A stretch of 64,000 nt of DNA from Bog-532 sp963833835 (GTDB taxonomy: Bacteria > Actinomycetota > Actinomycetes > Streptosporangiales > Streptosporangiaceae): assembly GCA_963833835.1 (NCBI GenBank), contig CAWHZI010000006.1, forward strand, positions 280,815-344,814, in the 5' to 3' direction. The notes below the pieces were generated by a model that saw only the letters and a program-made list of their open reading frames with translations, had not been told where the DNA came from and searched no databases. Made by a program: the position numbers and the translations under genes. Of this stretch, positions 34,365 to 43,012 are shown piece after piece. Within the stretch, counting starts at the first letter, position 1. Every line of letters begins with the position of its first letter.

Positions 34365-35303
34365 ATGCAGCGAGTCGGCGTGATCGGCCTCGGGGTGATG
34401 GGTTTGCCCATCGCCCGCAACCTGATGGAGCGCGGCTTCGACGTCATCGGCTACCGGCGGTCCGGCTCGCCGGAGCTGGCCGAGGCCGGCGGCACGGTGG
34501 CCGTTTCCGCCGCCGAGGTCGCGGCCAGCGCCGATGTGCTGGTGTCGATCGTGCCTGACGCGGACGCCGTGACCAACGTGGTGTGCGGCCCGCACGGCAC
34601 GCTGACCACCATGCGGCCCGGCACCGTGCACCTCGAGATGAGCACGGTCGACATCGGCCGCAAGCAGGCCGTACGGGACGCGGTCGCGGAGGCCGGCGGC
34701 GAACTGCTCGACTGCCCCATCAGCGGCGGGCCGCCGCTGGTGGTGGCGCGGAAGGCCACCACGTTCGCCTCGGGCGACCAGGCCGCGGTCGAGAAGGCCA
34801 GCCCGGTGCTGGACGCGATCGCCGGGCCCTGGGTCTACACCGGGGCGTTCGGCACCGGCGCGCGGATGAAGTACATCGCCAACCTGCTGCTGGCCGTGCA
34901 CACCGTGGCCGCGGCCGAGGCGATGGAGCTGGCCCGGCGCGGCGGCCTGGACCTGGACCTGGTCCAGCGGACGCTGGACGACTCGATCGGCTCGTCGGCC
35001 ATCTGGCGGACGCGGGGGCCGGTCATGCGCGCGCGGGCCTGGTCGCCCGCCCCCGGGCCGATCACCACGCTGCAGCCGATCCTGGAGCAGATCGAGGACT
35101 ACGCGGCCGGGGCCGACCTGTCCATGCCGGTGTTCTCCTCGGCCAAGGCCGTGTTCGACAAGGCGCTGGCCGAGGGCTGGGGCGCCCTCGACATCGCGTG
35201 CGTGCTCGACCAGATCGCGGGCGTTTCCGCCCTCGACCCAGGCCTCGACCCAGGCCCCGACCGGGGCCCTGACCGAGGCCCCAGCCAAGGAGAACCTTCA
35301 TGA
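34365..35303 (+). CDS. 3-hydroxyisobutyrate dehydrogenase-family oxidoreductase
   Basis: A 312-residue beta-hydroxyacid dehydrogenase: GVIGLGVMGLPIARNL (NAD(P)-binding), STVDIG, CPISGGP and the catalytic Lys (about 169) in RMKYIANLL. These enzymes oxidise beta-hydroxy acids or reduce tartronate-semialdehyde-type compounds. AAGGAGG is well placed before ATG 34365. The last 20 residues are a Pro/Gly/Asp repeat outside the normal fold. Four-base coupling to the FAH gene. It may reduce or oxidise a pathway intermediate. Confidence 0.88.
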   Translation: MQRVGVIGLGVMGLPIARNLMERGFDVIGYRRSGSPELAEAGGTVAVSAAEVAASADVLVSIVPDADAVTNVVCGPHGTLTTMRPGTVHLEMSTVDIGRKQAVRDAVAEAGGELLDCPISGGPPLVVARKATTFASGDQAAVEKASPVLDAIAGPWVYTGAFGTGARMKYIANLLLAVHTVAAAEAMELARRGGLDLDLVQRTLDDSIGSSAIWRTRGPVMRARAWSPAPGPITTLQPILEQIEDYAAGADLSMPVFSSAKAVFDKALAEGWGALDIACVLDQIAGVSALDPGLDPGPDRGPDRGPSQGEPS

Positions 35304-36199
35304 CCTGGCAGCTGTCCACCTACGAGCGCGGTGGCGTCTCCGGGCTGGCGGTGCTGCGCGCCGACGGCACGCTGGCCGGCCCGACCGAGCTCAAACGCTG
35401 GCCCTCGGCCATGGAGCTGCTGGCCGACTGGGACCAGGCCGAGCCGGTCCTGCGCAGCCTGGACGTGGCCGACGCGCCGCTGGTCACCTGCGACCGGCTG
35501 CTGGCCCCGCTGCGCTGGCCGCGCAAGGTGCTCTGCGCCGGGGTCAACTACCGGCGGCACATGCGCGAGATGGGGGTGGAGATCCCGGCCGAGGGCTGGC
35601 GCCCGTTCTTCTTCCTCAAGACCCCCAGCACCACGATCATCGGGCCGGCCGACCCGATCGTCGCCCGCGCTCCCGAGCAGTCCCGGCTCGACTGGGAGGC
35701 CGAGCTGGCCGTGGTCATCGGCACCGGCGGCCGGGACATCGCCGTCGGGGACGCGCTGAAGCACGTCGCCGGCTACTGCGTGGCCAACGACCTCACCGCC
35801 CGCGGCCTGCACCGGCGGGCGAACGTGTCGGCGGAGCCGTTCGTCTACGACTGGTTCGCGGCCAAATCGCTGGACGGCTCGCTGCCGCTCGGCCCCGGCA
35901 TCACCCCGGCCTTCCAGGTCCCGGACCCGCAGGACCTGCGGCTGCGGCTGTGGGTCAACGGGGAACTGCAGCAGGACGAGTCCACCGCGGACATGGTCTG
36001 CTCGGTCGCGGAGCTGATCGCGGCGGCCAGCGAGGTGGCCACGCTGGAGGCCGGCGACGTCATCGCCACCGGCACGCCGTCCGGGGTCGGCGCCGGCCGC
36101 GGCCTGTACCTGCGCCCGGGCGATGTCGTCCGGACCAGCATCGACGGCCTGGGGACTTTGGAAAACACCGTGGTCAATCCATCCGGAGGAACATCATGA
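35300..36199 (+). CDS. Fumarylacetoacetate hydrolase (FAH) family protein
   Basis: A 299-residue FAH-fold enzyme with GVNYRRHMREMG, the metal-ligand stretch DWEAELAVVIG near residue 131, NDLTARG near residue 163 and GDVIATGTPSGVGAGR. FAH proteins include hydrolases, the 2-hydroxypentadienoate hydratase MhpD group, and decarboxylases of meta-cleavage routes. With an MhpE and an MhpF encoded nearby but no separate hydratase, this protein is the best candidate for the hydratase or an isomerase/decarboxylase. Overlaps both neighbours by four bases. Confidence 0.88.
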   Translation: MTWQLSTYERGGVSGLAVLRADGTLAGPTELKRWPSAMELLADWDQAEPVLRSLDVADAPLVTCDRLLAPLRWPRKVLCAGVNYRRHMREMGVEIPAEGWRPFFFLKTPSTTIIGPADPIVARAPEQSRLDWEAELAVVIGTGGRDIAVGDALKHVAGYCVANDLTARGLHRRANVSAEPFVYDWFAAKSLDGSLPLGPGITPAFQVPDPQDLRLRLWVNGELQQDESTADMVCSVAELIAAASEVATLEAGDVIATGTPSGVGAGRGLYLRPGDVVRTSIDGLGTLENTVVNPSGGTS

Positions 36200-36663
36200 T
36201 CTTCGTTTCGCACGAGCTGCCTGCGAACGAGCCGGGGGAGCCCGCGCTCAGCCGGTCCGACGTCTGGGCCGGCCTGGTCCTCAAGGCCAACAACGCGCTG
36301 CCGTTCGTCCCCAGCATGACCTTCTGCGAGGTCACCGACCGGATCAGCGACACCGTCTTCGACCGTGACATCGACTTCCGCGGTCAGCGGTTCACCGAGC
36401 GGATCACCATGGAGGAGCCGCACCGGGTCACGTTCACCCGGATCGCCGGGCCGGTGCTGGGCACGATCGCCAACGAGATCGAGGGCCCGGACGACGACCT
36501 GCGGCTGCGGTTCAGCTTCGCCCTGGTCGTGGCGGGCGTCGAAGGCGGCTCGACCGGCGAGCAGGAGTACGCCGACTCGATGACCGGCGACTACCTCAAG
36601 GCGGTGGCGGCGACGCTGGCCGCCATGCGGCGCATCGCGGCCGGCGAGGCGGTGTCGGCATGA
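36196..36663 (+). CDS. SRPBCC-fold protein (DUF1857/AtaL-like)
   Basis: A 155-residue Bet v1-like protein: VSHELPANEPGEPALSRSDVW at the start, LPFVPSMTFCEVTDR and a C-terminal helix SMTGDYLKAVAATLAAM. AtaL-like proteins bind polycyclic or aromatic ligands. CCGGAGGA precedes the ATG, which overlaps the FAH stop by four bases. Its own stop overlaps the next ATG. It probably binds or converts an intermediate, but no catalytic residues can be assigned. Confidence 0.8.
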   Translation: MIFVSHELPANEPGEPALSRSDVWAGLVLKANNALPFVPSMTFCEVTDRISDTVFDRDIDFRGQRFTERITMEEPHRVTFTRIAGPVLGTIANEIEGPDDDLRLRFSFALVVAGVEGGSTGEQEYADSMTGDYLKAVAATLAAMRRIAAGEAVSA

Positions 36664-38099
36664 CGGACATCGCGGCTCCGGCCATCATCGACGACGAACT
36701 GCGCGCCCGCATCGCCCAGCAGCTCGACGGCCAGTTCAAGGGCGACATCATCGGCCCGGACCACGCCGAGTACGAGAGTGCCCGGCAGGTCTGGAACGCC
36801 ATGGTCGACCGGCGTCCCGGGCTGATCCTGCGCTGTACCAGCACGGCCGACGTGGTGGCCGCGGTCAACGTGGCCCGGGAGTACGACCTGGCGCCCTCGG
36901 TACGCTGCGGCGGGCACAACGTGGCGGGCAAGGGCATGTCCGAGGGCGGCCTGACCCTGGACCTGTCCGGCCTGCGCGAGGTCTCGGTCGATAAGGAAAA
37001 CAAGCTGGTGCACGTGGGCGGGGGCAGCCGGCTCGGCGACGTGGACGCGGTGACCTCCCAGCACGGCCTGATCGTCCCGGCCGGCATCATGTCCGAGACC
37101 GGCGTGGCCGGGCTGTCCCTGGGCGGCGGCATCGGCTGGTTCTCCCGCCCGTACGGGCTGACCTGTGACCAGTTCGTGGCGCTGGAACTGGTGCTGGCCA
37201 GCGGCGAGGTCATCGAGGTCACCGAGGACAACCACCCGGAGCTGATGTGGGCCCTGCGCGGCGGCGGCGGGAACTTCGGCATCGTCACCCGGTTCACGTT
37301 CCGGGCGCAGGAGTTCGGCCCGATGATGCGCATCGGGGTCTCGCTGTACGAGGTGGAGGACGCGGCCGAGGCGCTGCGGGAGTACGCCGCCCTGTACCCG
37401 ACGCTGCCCCGGGCCGTGGGCTACCACGCGGCGCTCAAGCACGACATGCCCGCGCTCCCGTTCGTGCCGCCGGAACTGGTCGGCAAGCGGCTGCTGATGC
37501 TGGTCGCCATGTGGCTGGAGGACGCCGAGGCCCCGGAAGGGGTGGAGCTGATCGACCGGCTGCGGTCCATCGGCAAGCCCGCGGTGTCGGCCACCACCAT
37601 CCTGCCGTTCGCGGCCGGGGTGCAGAAGCTGATCGACGTCGAGTTCGAGGACGGCCACCGCTACTACACCAAGGAAGCGCACGTCGCGGACCTGGCTGGT
37701 GAAGCCATCGACAAGCTGGTCGAGTTCTGGTCAGACATGCCGATGGAGGGCGAGGTCGAGCTGATCGGCCTGGGCGGCGCGATCGGCGACGTGGCCGAGG
37801 ACGCCACCGCCTTCTCCAACCGCGGCTACCAGCTCTGGCTGAACTTCGCCATGCGCTGGGACGACCCGGCGAGCGACGCGGACTACATGGCCCGCACCCG
37901 GGCCGCCGTGGCCGACCTGCGCCCCTGGCTCGGGCAGGGGGTCTACTTCAACATGCTCAACGTGGACGAGCTGGACCGGGTGGTGGAAGCCCTCGGCGGC
38001 CCGGAGAAGTACGCCAGGCTCGGCCGGGTCAAGGCCCAGTACGACCCGGAGAACCTGTTCCGGGCCAACTACAACATCACCCCGGTCAAGACCGGCTGA
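36660..38099 (+). CDS. FAD-linked oxidase, berberine bridge/6-hydroxynicotine oxidase-like
   Basis: A 479-residue PCMH-type flavoprotein. RCGGHNVAGKG carries His86, the usual covalent FAD attachment histidine; GLSLGGGIGWFSRPYGLTCDQ and GGGGNFGIVTRFTF are further FAD-domain motifs. NITP and YDPENLFRANYNI near the C-terminus are typical of BBE-like oxidases. It would oxidise an alcohol, sugar or amine using O2. It ends the operon and overlaps the convergent TetR gene by 14 bases. It could be the upper-pathway enzyme, but the substrate is unknown. Confidence 0.9.
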   Translation: MTDIAAPAIIDDELRARIAQQLDGQFKGDIIGPDHAEYESARQVWNAMVDRRPGLILRCTSTADVVAAVNVAREYDLAPSVRCGGHNVAGKGMSEGGLTLDLSGLREVSVDKENKLVHVGGGSRLGDVDAVTSQHGLIVPAGIMSETGVAGLSLGGGIGWFSRPYGLTCDQFVALELVLASGEVIEVTEDNHPELMWALRGGGGNFGIVTRFTFRAQEFGPMMRIGVSLYEVEDAAEALREYAALYPTLPRAVGYHAALKHDMPALPFVPPELVGKRLLMLVAMWLEDAEAPEGVELIDRLRSIGKPAVSATTILPFAAGVQKLIDVEFEDGHRYYTKEAHVADLAGEAIDKLVEFWSDMPMEGEVELIGLGGAIGDVAEDATAFSNRGYQLWLNFAMRWDDPASDADYMARTRAAVADLRPWLGQGVYFNMLNVDELDRVVEALGGPEKYARLGRVKAQYDPENLFRANYNITPVKTG

Positions 38100-38670
38100 C
38101 CGGCGCAGGCACCGCGTACAGCGCGGACAGCTCCCCGAGCGTCTCCCGCATGACCTCGGGGAGCGGCCGCGCCACCCCCTCGTCCAGCCACCGGGCGAAG
38201 GCGACCCTCAGCACCGCGATCCCGGTGTCGGCGGCCAGGGTCGCGGCCGGCTCGGCCACGCCGCGCTCGCGCAGCGCGGCCGCCATCGCCGTGCCCACCC
38301 GGGCCAGCTTGATCAGCTCGCGCTCCTGCAGGTCCGGGTGCGCGTCGATGATGACCTGGCGCTGCGGGGCCAGGTTGGCCCGGCCCTGCAGCGCGTGCCC
38401 GGCCGCGTCCAGGCCTGCGGCCACCGCCTCGAGGGCCGTGGCCGTCCCGGGCGCGGCCGCCACCGCGCCCACCACCATGTCCTGGAAGGCGTCCTGGCCC
38501 GAGAACAGCACCTCGCGCTTGTCCGCGAAGTGCCGGAAGAACGTCCGCTCGGTCAGCCCGGCTCGGGCGGCGATGTCCGCCACCGTGGTCTGGTCGAAGC
38601 CACGCTCGGCGAACATCTCCGCCGCGGCCTGCTCCAGCCGGCCGCGCGCATCAGGCTCCCACCGGCTCAT
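38086..38670 (-). CDS. TetR/AcrR-family transcriptional regulator
   Basis: A 194-residue TetR protein with an HTH at residues 10-55 (FDQTTVADIAARAGLTERTFFRHFADK) and a MftR-like C-terminal domain. It lies 20 bases downstream of the aldolase gene on the same strand, so it may be co-transcribed with mhpF-mhpE, and it converges with the flavin oxidase. The target is unknown. Confidence 0.87.
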   Translation of the reverse strand: MSRWEPDARGRLEQAAAEMFAERGFDQTTVADIAARAGLTERTFFRHFADKREVLFSGQDAFQDMVVGAVAAAPGTATALEAVAAGLDAAGHALQGRANLAPQRQVIIDAHPDLQERELIKLARVGTAMAAALRERGVAEPAATLAADTGIAVLRVAFARWLDEGVARPLPEVMRETLGELSALYAVPAPVSRS

Positions 38671-38690
38671 GGCCCGATTTTAGGCCGTTT

Positions 38691-39752
38691 TCAGGAGGAG
38701 AGCTGCCCGGCCAGCTCGCGCTCCTCGCGCAGGGCCAGCGCGACATCGATGATCATGTCTTCCTGGCCGCCCACGTAGCCGGCCTCGCCCACCTTCTCCA
38801 GGATCGCGTGGGCGGGCACGCCGTACCGCTCCGCCGCCCGCTGGGCGTGCAGCAGGAACGAGGAGTACACCCCGGCGTAGCCCTGCACGATCGAGGATCG
38901 GTCCATCCACGGCAGCCGGGGGATGAACGGGGCCACCACCTCCTCGGCCGCGGCCAGCACCCCGGGCACGTCGACCCCGGTGCGCACGCCCAGCCGGTCG
39001 AACGTCGCCGCCAGCACCTCGGTTGGCGCGTTGCCCGCGCCCGCCCCCAGCGCGCACAGCGCCCCGTCGATCTGGCGGGCTCCCGCCTGGACGGCCAGCA
39101 CCGAGTTGGCCACCCCGAGCGACAGGTTCTGGTGGCCGTGGAACCCGACCTGGGCCTGCCCGCCGATCTCGTCGATCAGCGCCTGGACCCGGGCCTGGGC
39201 CCCCGCCAGTACCAGCGCGCCGGCCGAGTCCACCACGTACACGCACTGCGCGCCGGCGTCGACCATGATCCGGGCCTGCCGGGCCAGCTCGTCCGGCTCC
39301 AGCCGGTGCGCCAGCATCAGGAAGCCGACCGTCTCCATGCCCAGCTCGCGCGCGGCCCCGAAGTGCTGGACCGACACGTCCGCCTCGCTGCAGTGGGTGG
39401 CGATGCGGGCTACCGACGCCCCGGCGGCGTGCGCGTCCTTCAGGTCCTCGACCGTGCCCACCCCCGGGAGCAGCAGCACGGCGATCCTGGCCGCGGCCGC
39501 CTCGTCCACCGCCGCCCGGATCAGCGCGATCTCGTCGGTGCCGGAGAACCCGTAGTTGAACGACGAGCCGCCCAGCCCGTCGCCGTGTGAGACCTCGATG
39601 ACCTCGACCCCGGCGCCGTCCAGCGCGGACACCACCGCGCGGACCTGGCCCTCGGTGAACTGGTGCCGCATCGCGTGCGACCCGTCCCGCAAGGTCGAGT
39701 CGGTAATCCTGACGCGCTGCCCAGCCGCTTCGGGCGTCTCACTCGTGGTCAT
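38691..39752 (-). CDS. mhpE: 4-hydroxy-2-oxovalerate aldolase
   Basis: A 353-residue DmpG/MhpE-type class II pyruvate aldolase, cleaving 4-hydroxy-2-oxoacids to pyruvate and an aldehyde. It begins with ITDSTLRDGSHAMRHQF (Arg-Asp catalytic pair). VGFHGHQNLSLGVAN holds the two metal-binding His. The ATG at 39752 overlaps the mhpF stop by four bases, which fits the known physical complex that channels acetaldehyde to MhpF. Last step pair of the meta-cleavage route. Confidence 0.93.
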   Translation of the reverse strand: MTTSETPEAAGQRVRITDSTLRDGSHAMRHQFTEGQVRAVVSALDGAGVEVIEVSHGDGLGGSSFNYGFSGTDEIALIRAAVDEAAAARIAVLLLPGVGTVEDLKDAHAAGASVARIATHCSEADVSVQHFGAARELGMETVGFLMLAHRLEPDELARQARIMVDAGAQCVYVVDSAGALVLAGAQARVQALIDEIGGQAQVGFHGHQNLSLGVANSVLAVQAGARQIDGALCALGAGAGNAPTEVLAATFDRLGVRTGVDVPGVLAAAEEVVAPFIPRLPWMDRSSIVQGYAGVYSSFLLHAQRAAERYGVPAHAILEKVGEAGYVGGQEDMIIDVALALREERELAGQLSS

Positions 39753-40654
39753 GACGTCACCTCCACCTGACGGGACGAAGCCAGCAGGTCGCCGACCCGG
39801 ACGGCGGCCGCGGTCATGATGTCCAGGTTCCCGGCCCACGGCGGCAGGTAGTCGCCGTTGCCGCGGACCTCGAGGAACAGCGCCACCCGGGCCCAGCCGG
39901 GCCGGGTGTCGTTCGGCGGGTCGAACTGCGGTTCCGCCCGCAGCGTGTACCCGGGCACGTACCGGGCCACCTCCGCCGTCATGGCCAGCACCGACTCGGT
40001 GATGGCGTCGGTGTCGGCGTCGGGGGAGATGGCGCAGAACACGGTGTCCCGCATGATCATCGGCGGGTCGACGGGGTTCAGGACGATGATGGCCTTGCCC
40101 CGGTCCGCGCCGCCCACCCGCTCGATGGCCCGGGCCGTGGTCACGGTGAACTCGTCGATGTTGGCCCGCGTGCCCGGCCCGGCCGAGCGGGACGCGATCG
40201 AGGCCACGATCTCCGCGTACGGCACCGGGGTCACCCGGGACACCGCGTGCACCAGCGGGATCGTGGCCTGCCCGCCGCAGGTGATCATGTTGACGTTCGG
40301 GGCGGCCAGGTGCTCCTCCAGGTTGACCGCCGGGCAGACCAGTGGTCCCACCGCCGCTGGGGTCAGGTCCACGGCCTGGATGCCGGCCTCGGCGTACCGC
40401 GGCGCGTTGGCCTGGTGCGCCCGGGCCGAGGTGGCCTCGAACACCAGGTCCGGCCGCTCGTCCCGGCTCAGCAGCCAGTCCACCCCCGCGGCCGACGTCT
40501 CCAGCCCGAGTTCCCGCGCCCGCCGCAACCCGTCCGAGTCAGGATCGACTCCCACCATGTACCGGGGCTCGACCTGCTCGCTGCGCTGCAGCTTGACCAG
40601 CAGGTCAGTCCCGATGTTCCCCGGTCCGACGATGGCCGCCGTAGCCTTGCCCAT
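39749..40654 (-). CDS. mhpF: Acetaldehyde dehydrogenase (acylating)
   Basis: A 301-residue DmpF/MhpF enzyme that oxidises acetaldehyde (or propanal) with CoA and NAD to the acyl-CoA. It has AAIVGPGNIGTDLL for NAD binding and the catalytic Cys126 in NMITCGGQAT. The length is right for the family. GGAGGAGGAC precedes the ATG. It is the first gene of mhpF-mhpE-tetR, with an AAACTG-N4-CAGTTT operator 50 bases upstream. Confidence 0.94.
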   Translation of the reverse strand: MGKATAAIVGPGNIGTDLLVKLQRSEQVEPRYMVGVDPDSDGLRRARELGLETSAAGVDWLLSRDERPDLVFEATSARAHQANAPRYAEAGIQAVDLTPAAVGPLVCPAVNLEEHLAAPNVNMITCGGQATIPLVHAVSRVTPVPYAEIVASIASRSAGPGTRANIDEFTVTTARAIERVGGADRGKAIIVLNPVDPPMIMRDTVFCAISPDADTDAITESVLAMTAEVARYVPGYTLRAEPQFDPPNDTRPGWARVALFLEVRGNGDYLPPWAGNLDIMTAAAVRVGDLLASSRQVEVTS

Positions 40655-40704
40655 CCGTCCTCCTCCGGCTCACCGCGAGCCCGCCTCCGTGCACTGCCCT
40701 CCTC

Positions 40705-40720
40705 AAACTGTATGCAGTTT
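40705..40720. promoter_or_regulatory. Operator site 3 of the FadR/GntR-type regulon
   Basis: AAACTGTATGCAGTTT lies upstream of mhpF. It is identical in sequence to the core of site 1, and the reverse complement of the full site at 33886. Read along mhpF it contains TACAGT in the same position as in site 2, so the -10 box may again overlap the operator. Confidence 0.75.
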
Positions 40721-40800
40721 CGCGCCCAAGCGAAAGACGCGCAGGCTTTGAGGTGGTGTCTTTTTTAACGACGGGATCCGGTCCCTGGACTCGCCGGCCG

Positions 40801-41985
40801 CTAGGCCGGCTCGTCGGGCAGGCCCAGCTCGGCCCGGATGGAATCGTTGTGCTCACCCAGCGCCGGGACCGGCCCCATCAACGGCTCGCGCCCCGGCACC
40901 GTCACCGGCGGCAGCAGCGCCCGCACTACGCCACCGGGAGTCTCCACCTCACGCCACCGGTCCCGCGCGGCCAGCTGCGGGTGCTCGGCGAACTCCTGCG
41001 GCGTCCGCAACTGGGCGCTGGCGATCCCGGCCTCGTCCAGCAGGCCGATCAGCTGCTCGGCAGGCACGCCGGCCAGCGCGGCCTCGATGATCGCGGTCAG
41101 TTCCTCGTGGTGCTCCACCCGGTCCGGGTTGGTGGCGAACCGCCCGTCGGCGATCAGCTCGGGCCGGGCCAGGATCCGCTGGCACAGCACCGCCCACTCG
41201 CGCTCGTTCTGGATGCCGATGAACACCTGGTCCCCGCCCGCCACCGAGTACGGCCCGTACGGCGAGATCGACGCGTGCCGGGCGCCGGTGCGCCGCGGCG
41301 GATGCCCGCCGTACACGAAATAGTTGAATGGCTGGCTCATCCATTCGCCCAGCGCCTCCAGCATGGACACGTCCACGCTGGTGCCACGGCCGGTGCGCTC
41401 CCGTTCGTACAGCGCGGTCAGGATGCCGCTGTAGGCGTACATGCCGGCCGCGATGTCGGCCACCGAGATGCCCGCCTTGGCCGGGGCGTCCGGGCTCCCG
41501 GTCACCGACAGCAGCCCGGCCTCGCACTGCACCAGCAGGTCGTACGCCTTCTTGCTGCGGTACGGCCCCTCCCCGCCGTACCCGGACACCGAGCAGGTGA
41601 TCAGCGCCGGGTACCGCTCCCGCAGCGCGCCCGCGCCCAGACCCAGCCGGCCGGCCGCCCCGGGCGCCAGGTTCTGGACGAACACGTCGGCCCGGTCCAG
41701 CAGCGCGGTCAGCACAGCCCGGTCGCCCGGCGCCTTGACGTCCAGCTCCAGGCTCTCCTTGCCGCGGTTGAGCCAGACGAAGCTGCTGGCCTGGCCGAGC
41801 ACCGAGCGGTCGTAGCCGCGGGCGAAATCACCGGCGCCGCGCCGCTCTACCTTGATGACGCGCGCGCCGAGGTCCGCGAGCTGCCGGGTGGCGAACGGCG
41901 CCGCCACCGCCTGCTCCAGGGCCACGACGAGAAGGCCGCGCAGCGGCAGCCGGGACTGGTCACCGGCCGCACTCGTCTCGTCCAT
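40801..41985 (-). CDS. CaiB/BaiF family (class III) CoA-transferase
   Basis: About 394 residues from ATG 41985; the frame is open to 42033. Family motifs are VVALEQAVAAPFATRQLADLGARVIKVE at the start, FVWLNRGKESL, and the catalytic Asp in SKKAYDLLVQCEAG. Class III CoA-transferases move CoA between carboxylic acids. It points the same way as mhpF but is separated by 146 bases that contain operator 3. It could activate an acid released by ring cleavage, but the link to the regulon is inferred from position only. Confidence 0.88.
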   Translation of the reverse strand: MDETSAAGDQSRLPLRGLLVVALEQAVAAPFATRQLADLGARVIKVERRGAGDFARGYDRSVLGQASSFVWLNRGKESLELDVKAPGDRAVLTALLDRADVFVQNLAPGAAGRLGLGAGALRERYPALITCSVSGYGGEGPYRSKKAYDLLVQCEAGLLSVTGSPDAPAKAGISVADIAAGMYAYSGILTALYERERTGRGTSVDVSMLEALGEWMSQPFNYFVYGGHPPRRTGARHASISPYGPYSVAGGDQVFIGIQNEREWAVLCQRILARPELIADGRFATNPDRVEHHEELTAIIEAALAGVPAEQLIGLLDEAGIASAQLRTPQEFAEHPQLAARDRWREVETPGGVVRALLPPVTVPGREPLMGPVPALGEHNDSIRAELGLPDEPA

Positions 41986-42322
41986 CGAGCGTGCTCCTGT
42001 TGCCAGAGGAAATATCGCGATAGGTGGTGACAAAAGTACCGTGAGTTAAATGTGTCGAACGTCACAGTGGATCGCGTGAACCCGTCCCGACCAACCTCGG
42101 CGAACCGGTTGCGGACCCCACCCCCTTTTCTGGCATTGTAGGTCGCCGACGGTGGGTGCCCCTTCGCAAAGCCGCCACGGCCAATGCGGCCAGCTCATTC
42201 GCATTTGGCGATGATTGCGGCTGGAGAGGCGCTTAACCGGAGATTCGCTGCCATGTGCAACCGCAGCGGTCTATGCGTCCGGACAGACCCGTTCGGTGCG
42301 CTTGGCTGACGAAAGGATTGCC
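41986..42322. other. Intergenic leader upstream of first transglycosylase-like gene
   Basis: About 335 bases between the divergent CoA-transferase and cell-wall hydrolase genes. Nothing protein-coding is supported. The last 250 bases could be a long 5' leader; I looked for a ydaO-type (c-di-AMP) riboswitch, which often precedes such genes, and could not recognise one. Confidence 0.4.
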
Positions 42323-43012
42323 TTGTCACGACACCGGACGGGTGCCCGTAGCGCGCGGCGAAGCAATCGCTTTATGCGCCGCAACGGAGTCATTCTTCCG
42401 GCGGCCATCGTGGCGGCAATTGCGGTGGGCGGCGTTTCTGCCGCCGCGTGGCTAATGGGCCCTTCCGCCTCGGGCGCCTCGGGCGCCGCGGCCGGCCTTG
42501 AGTCCATTACCAACACCAAGACGGTCGCGCTGCTCCAGCAGGAGCACCAGCAGGCGATCGTCATGAGCAACGCCTCCCGCACCCTCACCGTGGTGGCCAA
42601 GGCGAAGGTCGCAACCCCCTCCTCAGCTGTGGCTTCGGCCAATCAGTCGTCGTCCAGCTCGTCAAGTTCATCCACGGGTACCGCGGCGGAGCCGACGGCC
42701 GCCGCCCCGGACCCGGGCACGGCCCAGTCGATCGCCTACAACATGCTGGCCAGCTTCGGCTTTTCCACCTCGCAATTCGGCTGCCTGCAGGATATTTGGC
42801 AACGGGAAAGCGGCTGGTCCTACGACGCCGAGAATCCCAGCGGTGCCTACGGCATTCCGCAGTCGCTGCCCGCGTCCAAGATGGCCAGCGCCGGGTCGGA
42901 TTACCTGACCAATCCGGCGACCCAGATCAAGTGGGGCCTCGGCTACATAAAGGACGTTTACGGGTCGCCCTGCGCGGCCTGGAATTTCGAGCTGGCCAAC
43001 AACTACTACTGA
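42323..43012 (+). CDS. Secreted lysozyme/transglycosylase-like cell-wall protein (paralogue 1)
   Basis: About 229 residues from TTG 42323, chosen for the AAAGGA site 5 bases upstream; ATG 42374 is an alternative. A signal segment (GVILPAAIVAAIAVGGVSAAAW) is followed by a Ser-rich linker. The C-terminal SLT-like domain contains FSTSQFGCLQDIWQRESGW, with the catalytic Glu in RES, NPSGAYGIPQSLPASKMASAG and QIKWGLGYIKDVYGSPCAAW. Such proteins cleave peptidoglycan glycan strands in actinobacteria. A paralogue with the same TTG arrangement follows at 43616. Confidence 0.85.
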   Translation: MSRHRTGARSARRSNRFMRRNGVILPAAIVAAIAVGGVSAAAWLMGPSASGASGAAAGLESITNTKTVALLQQEHQQAIVMSNASRTLTVVAKAKVATPSSAVASANQSSSSSSSSSTGTAAEPTAAAPDPGTAQSIAYNMLASFGFSTSQFGCLQDIWQRESGWSYDAENPSGAYGIPQSLPASKMASAGSDYLTNPATQIKWGLGYIKDVYGSPCAAWNFELANNYY

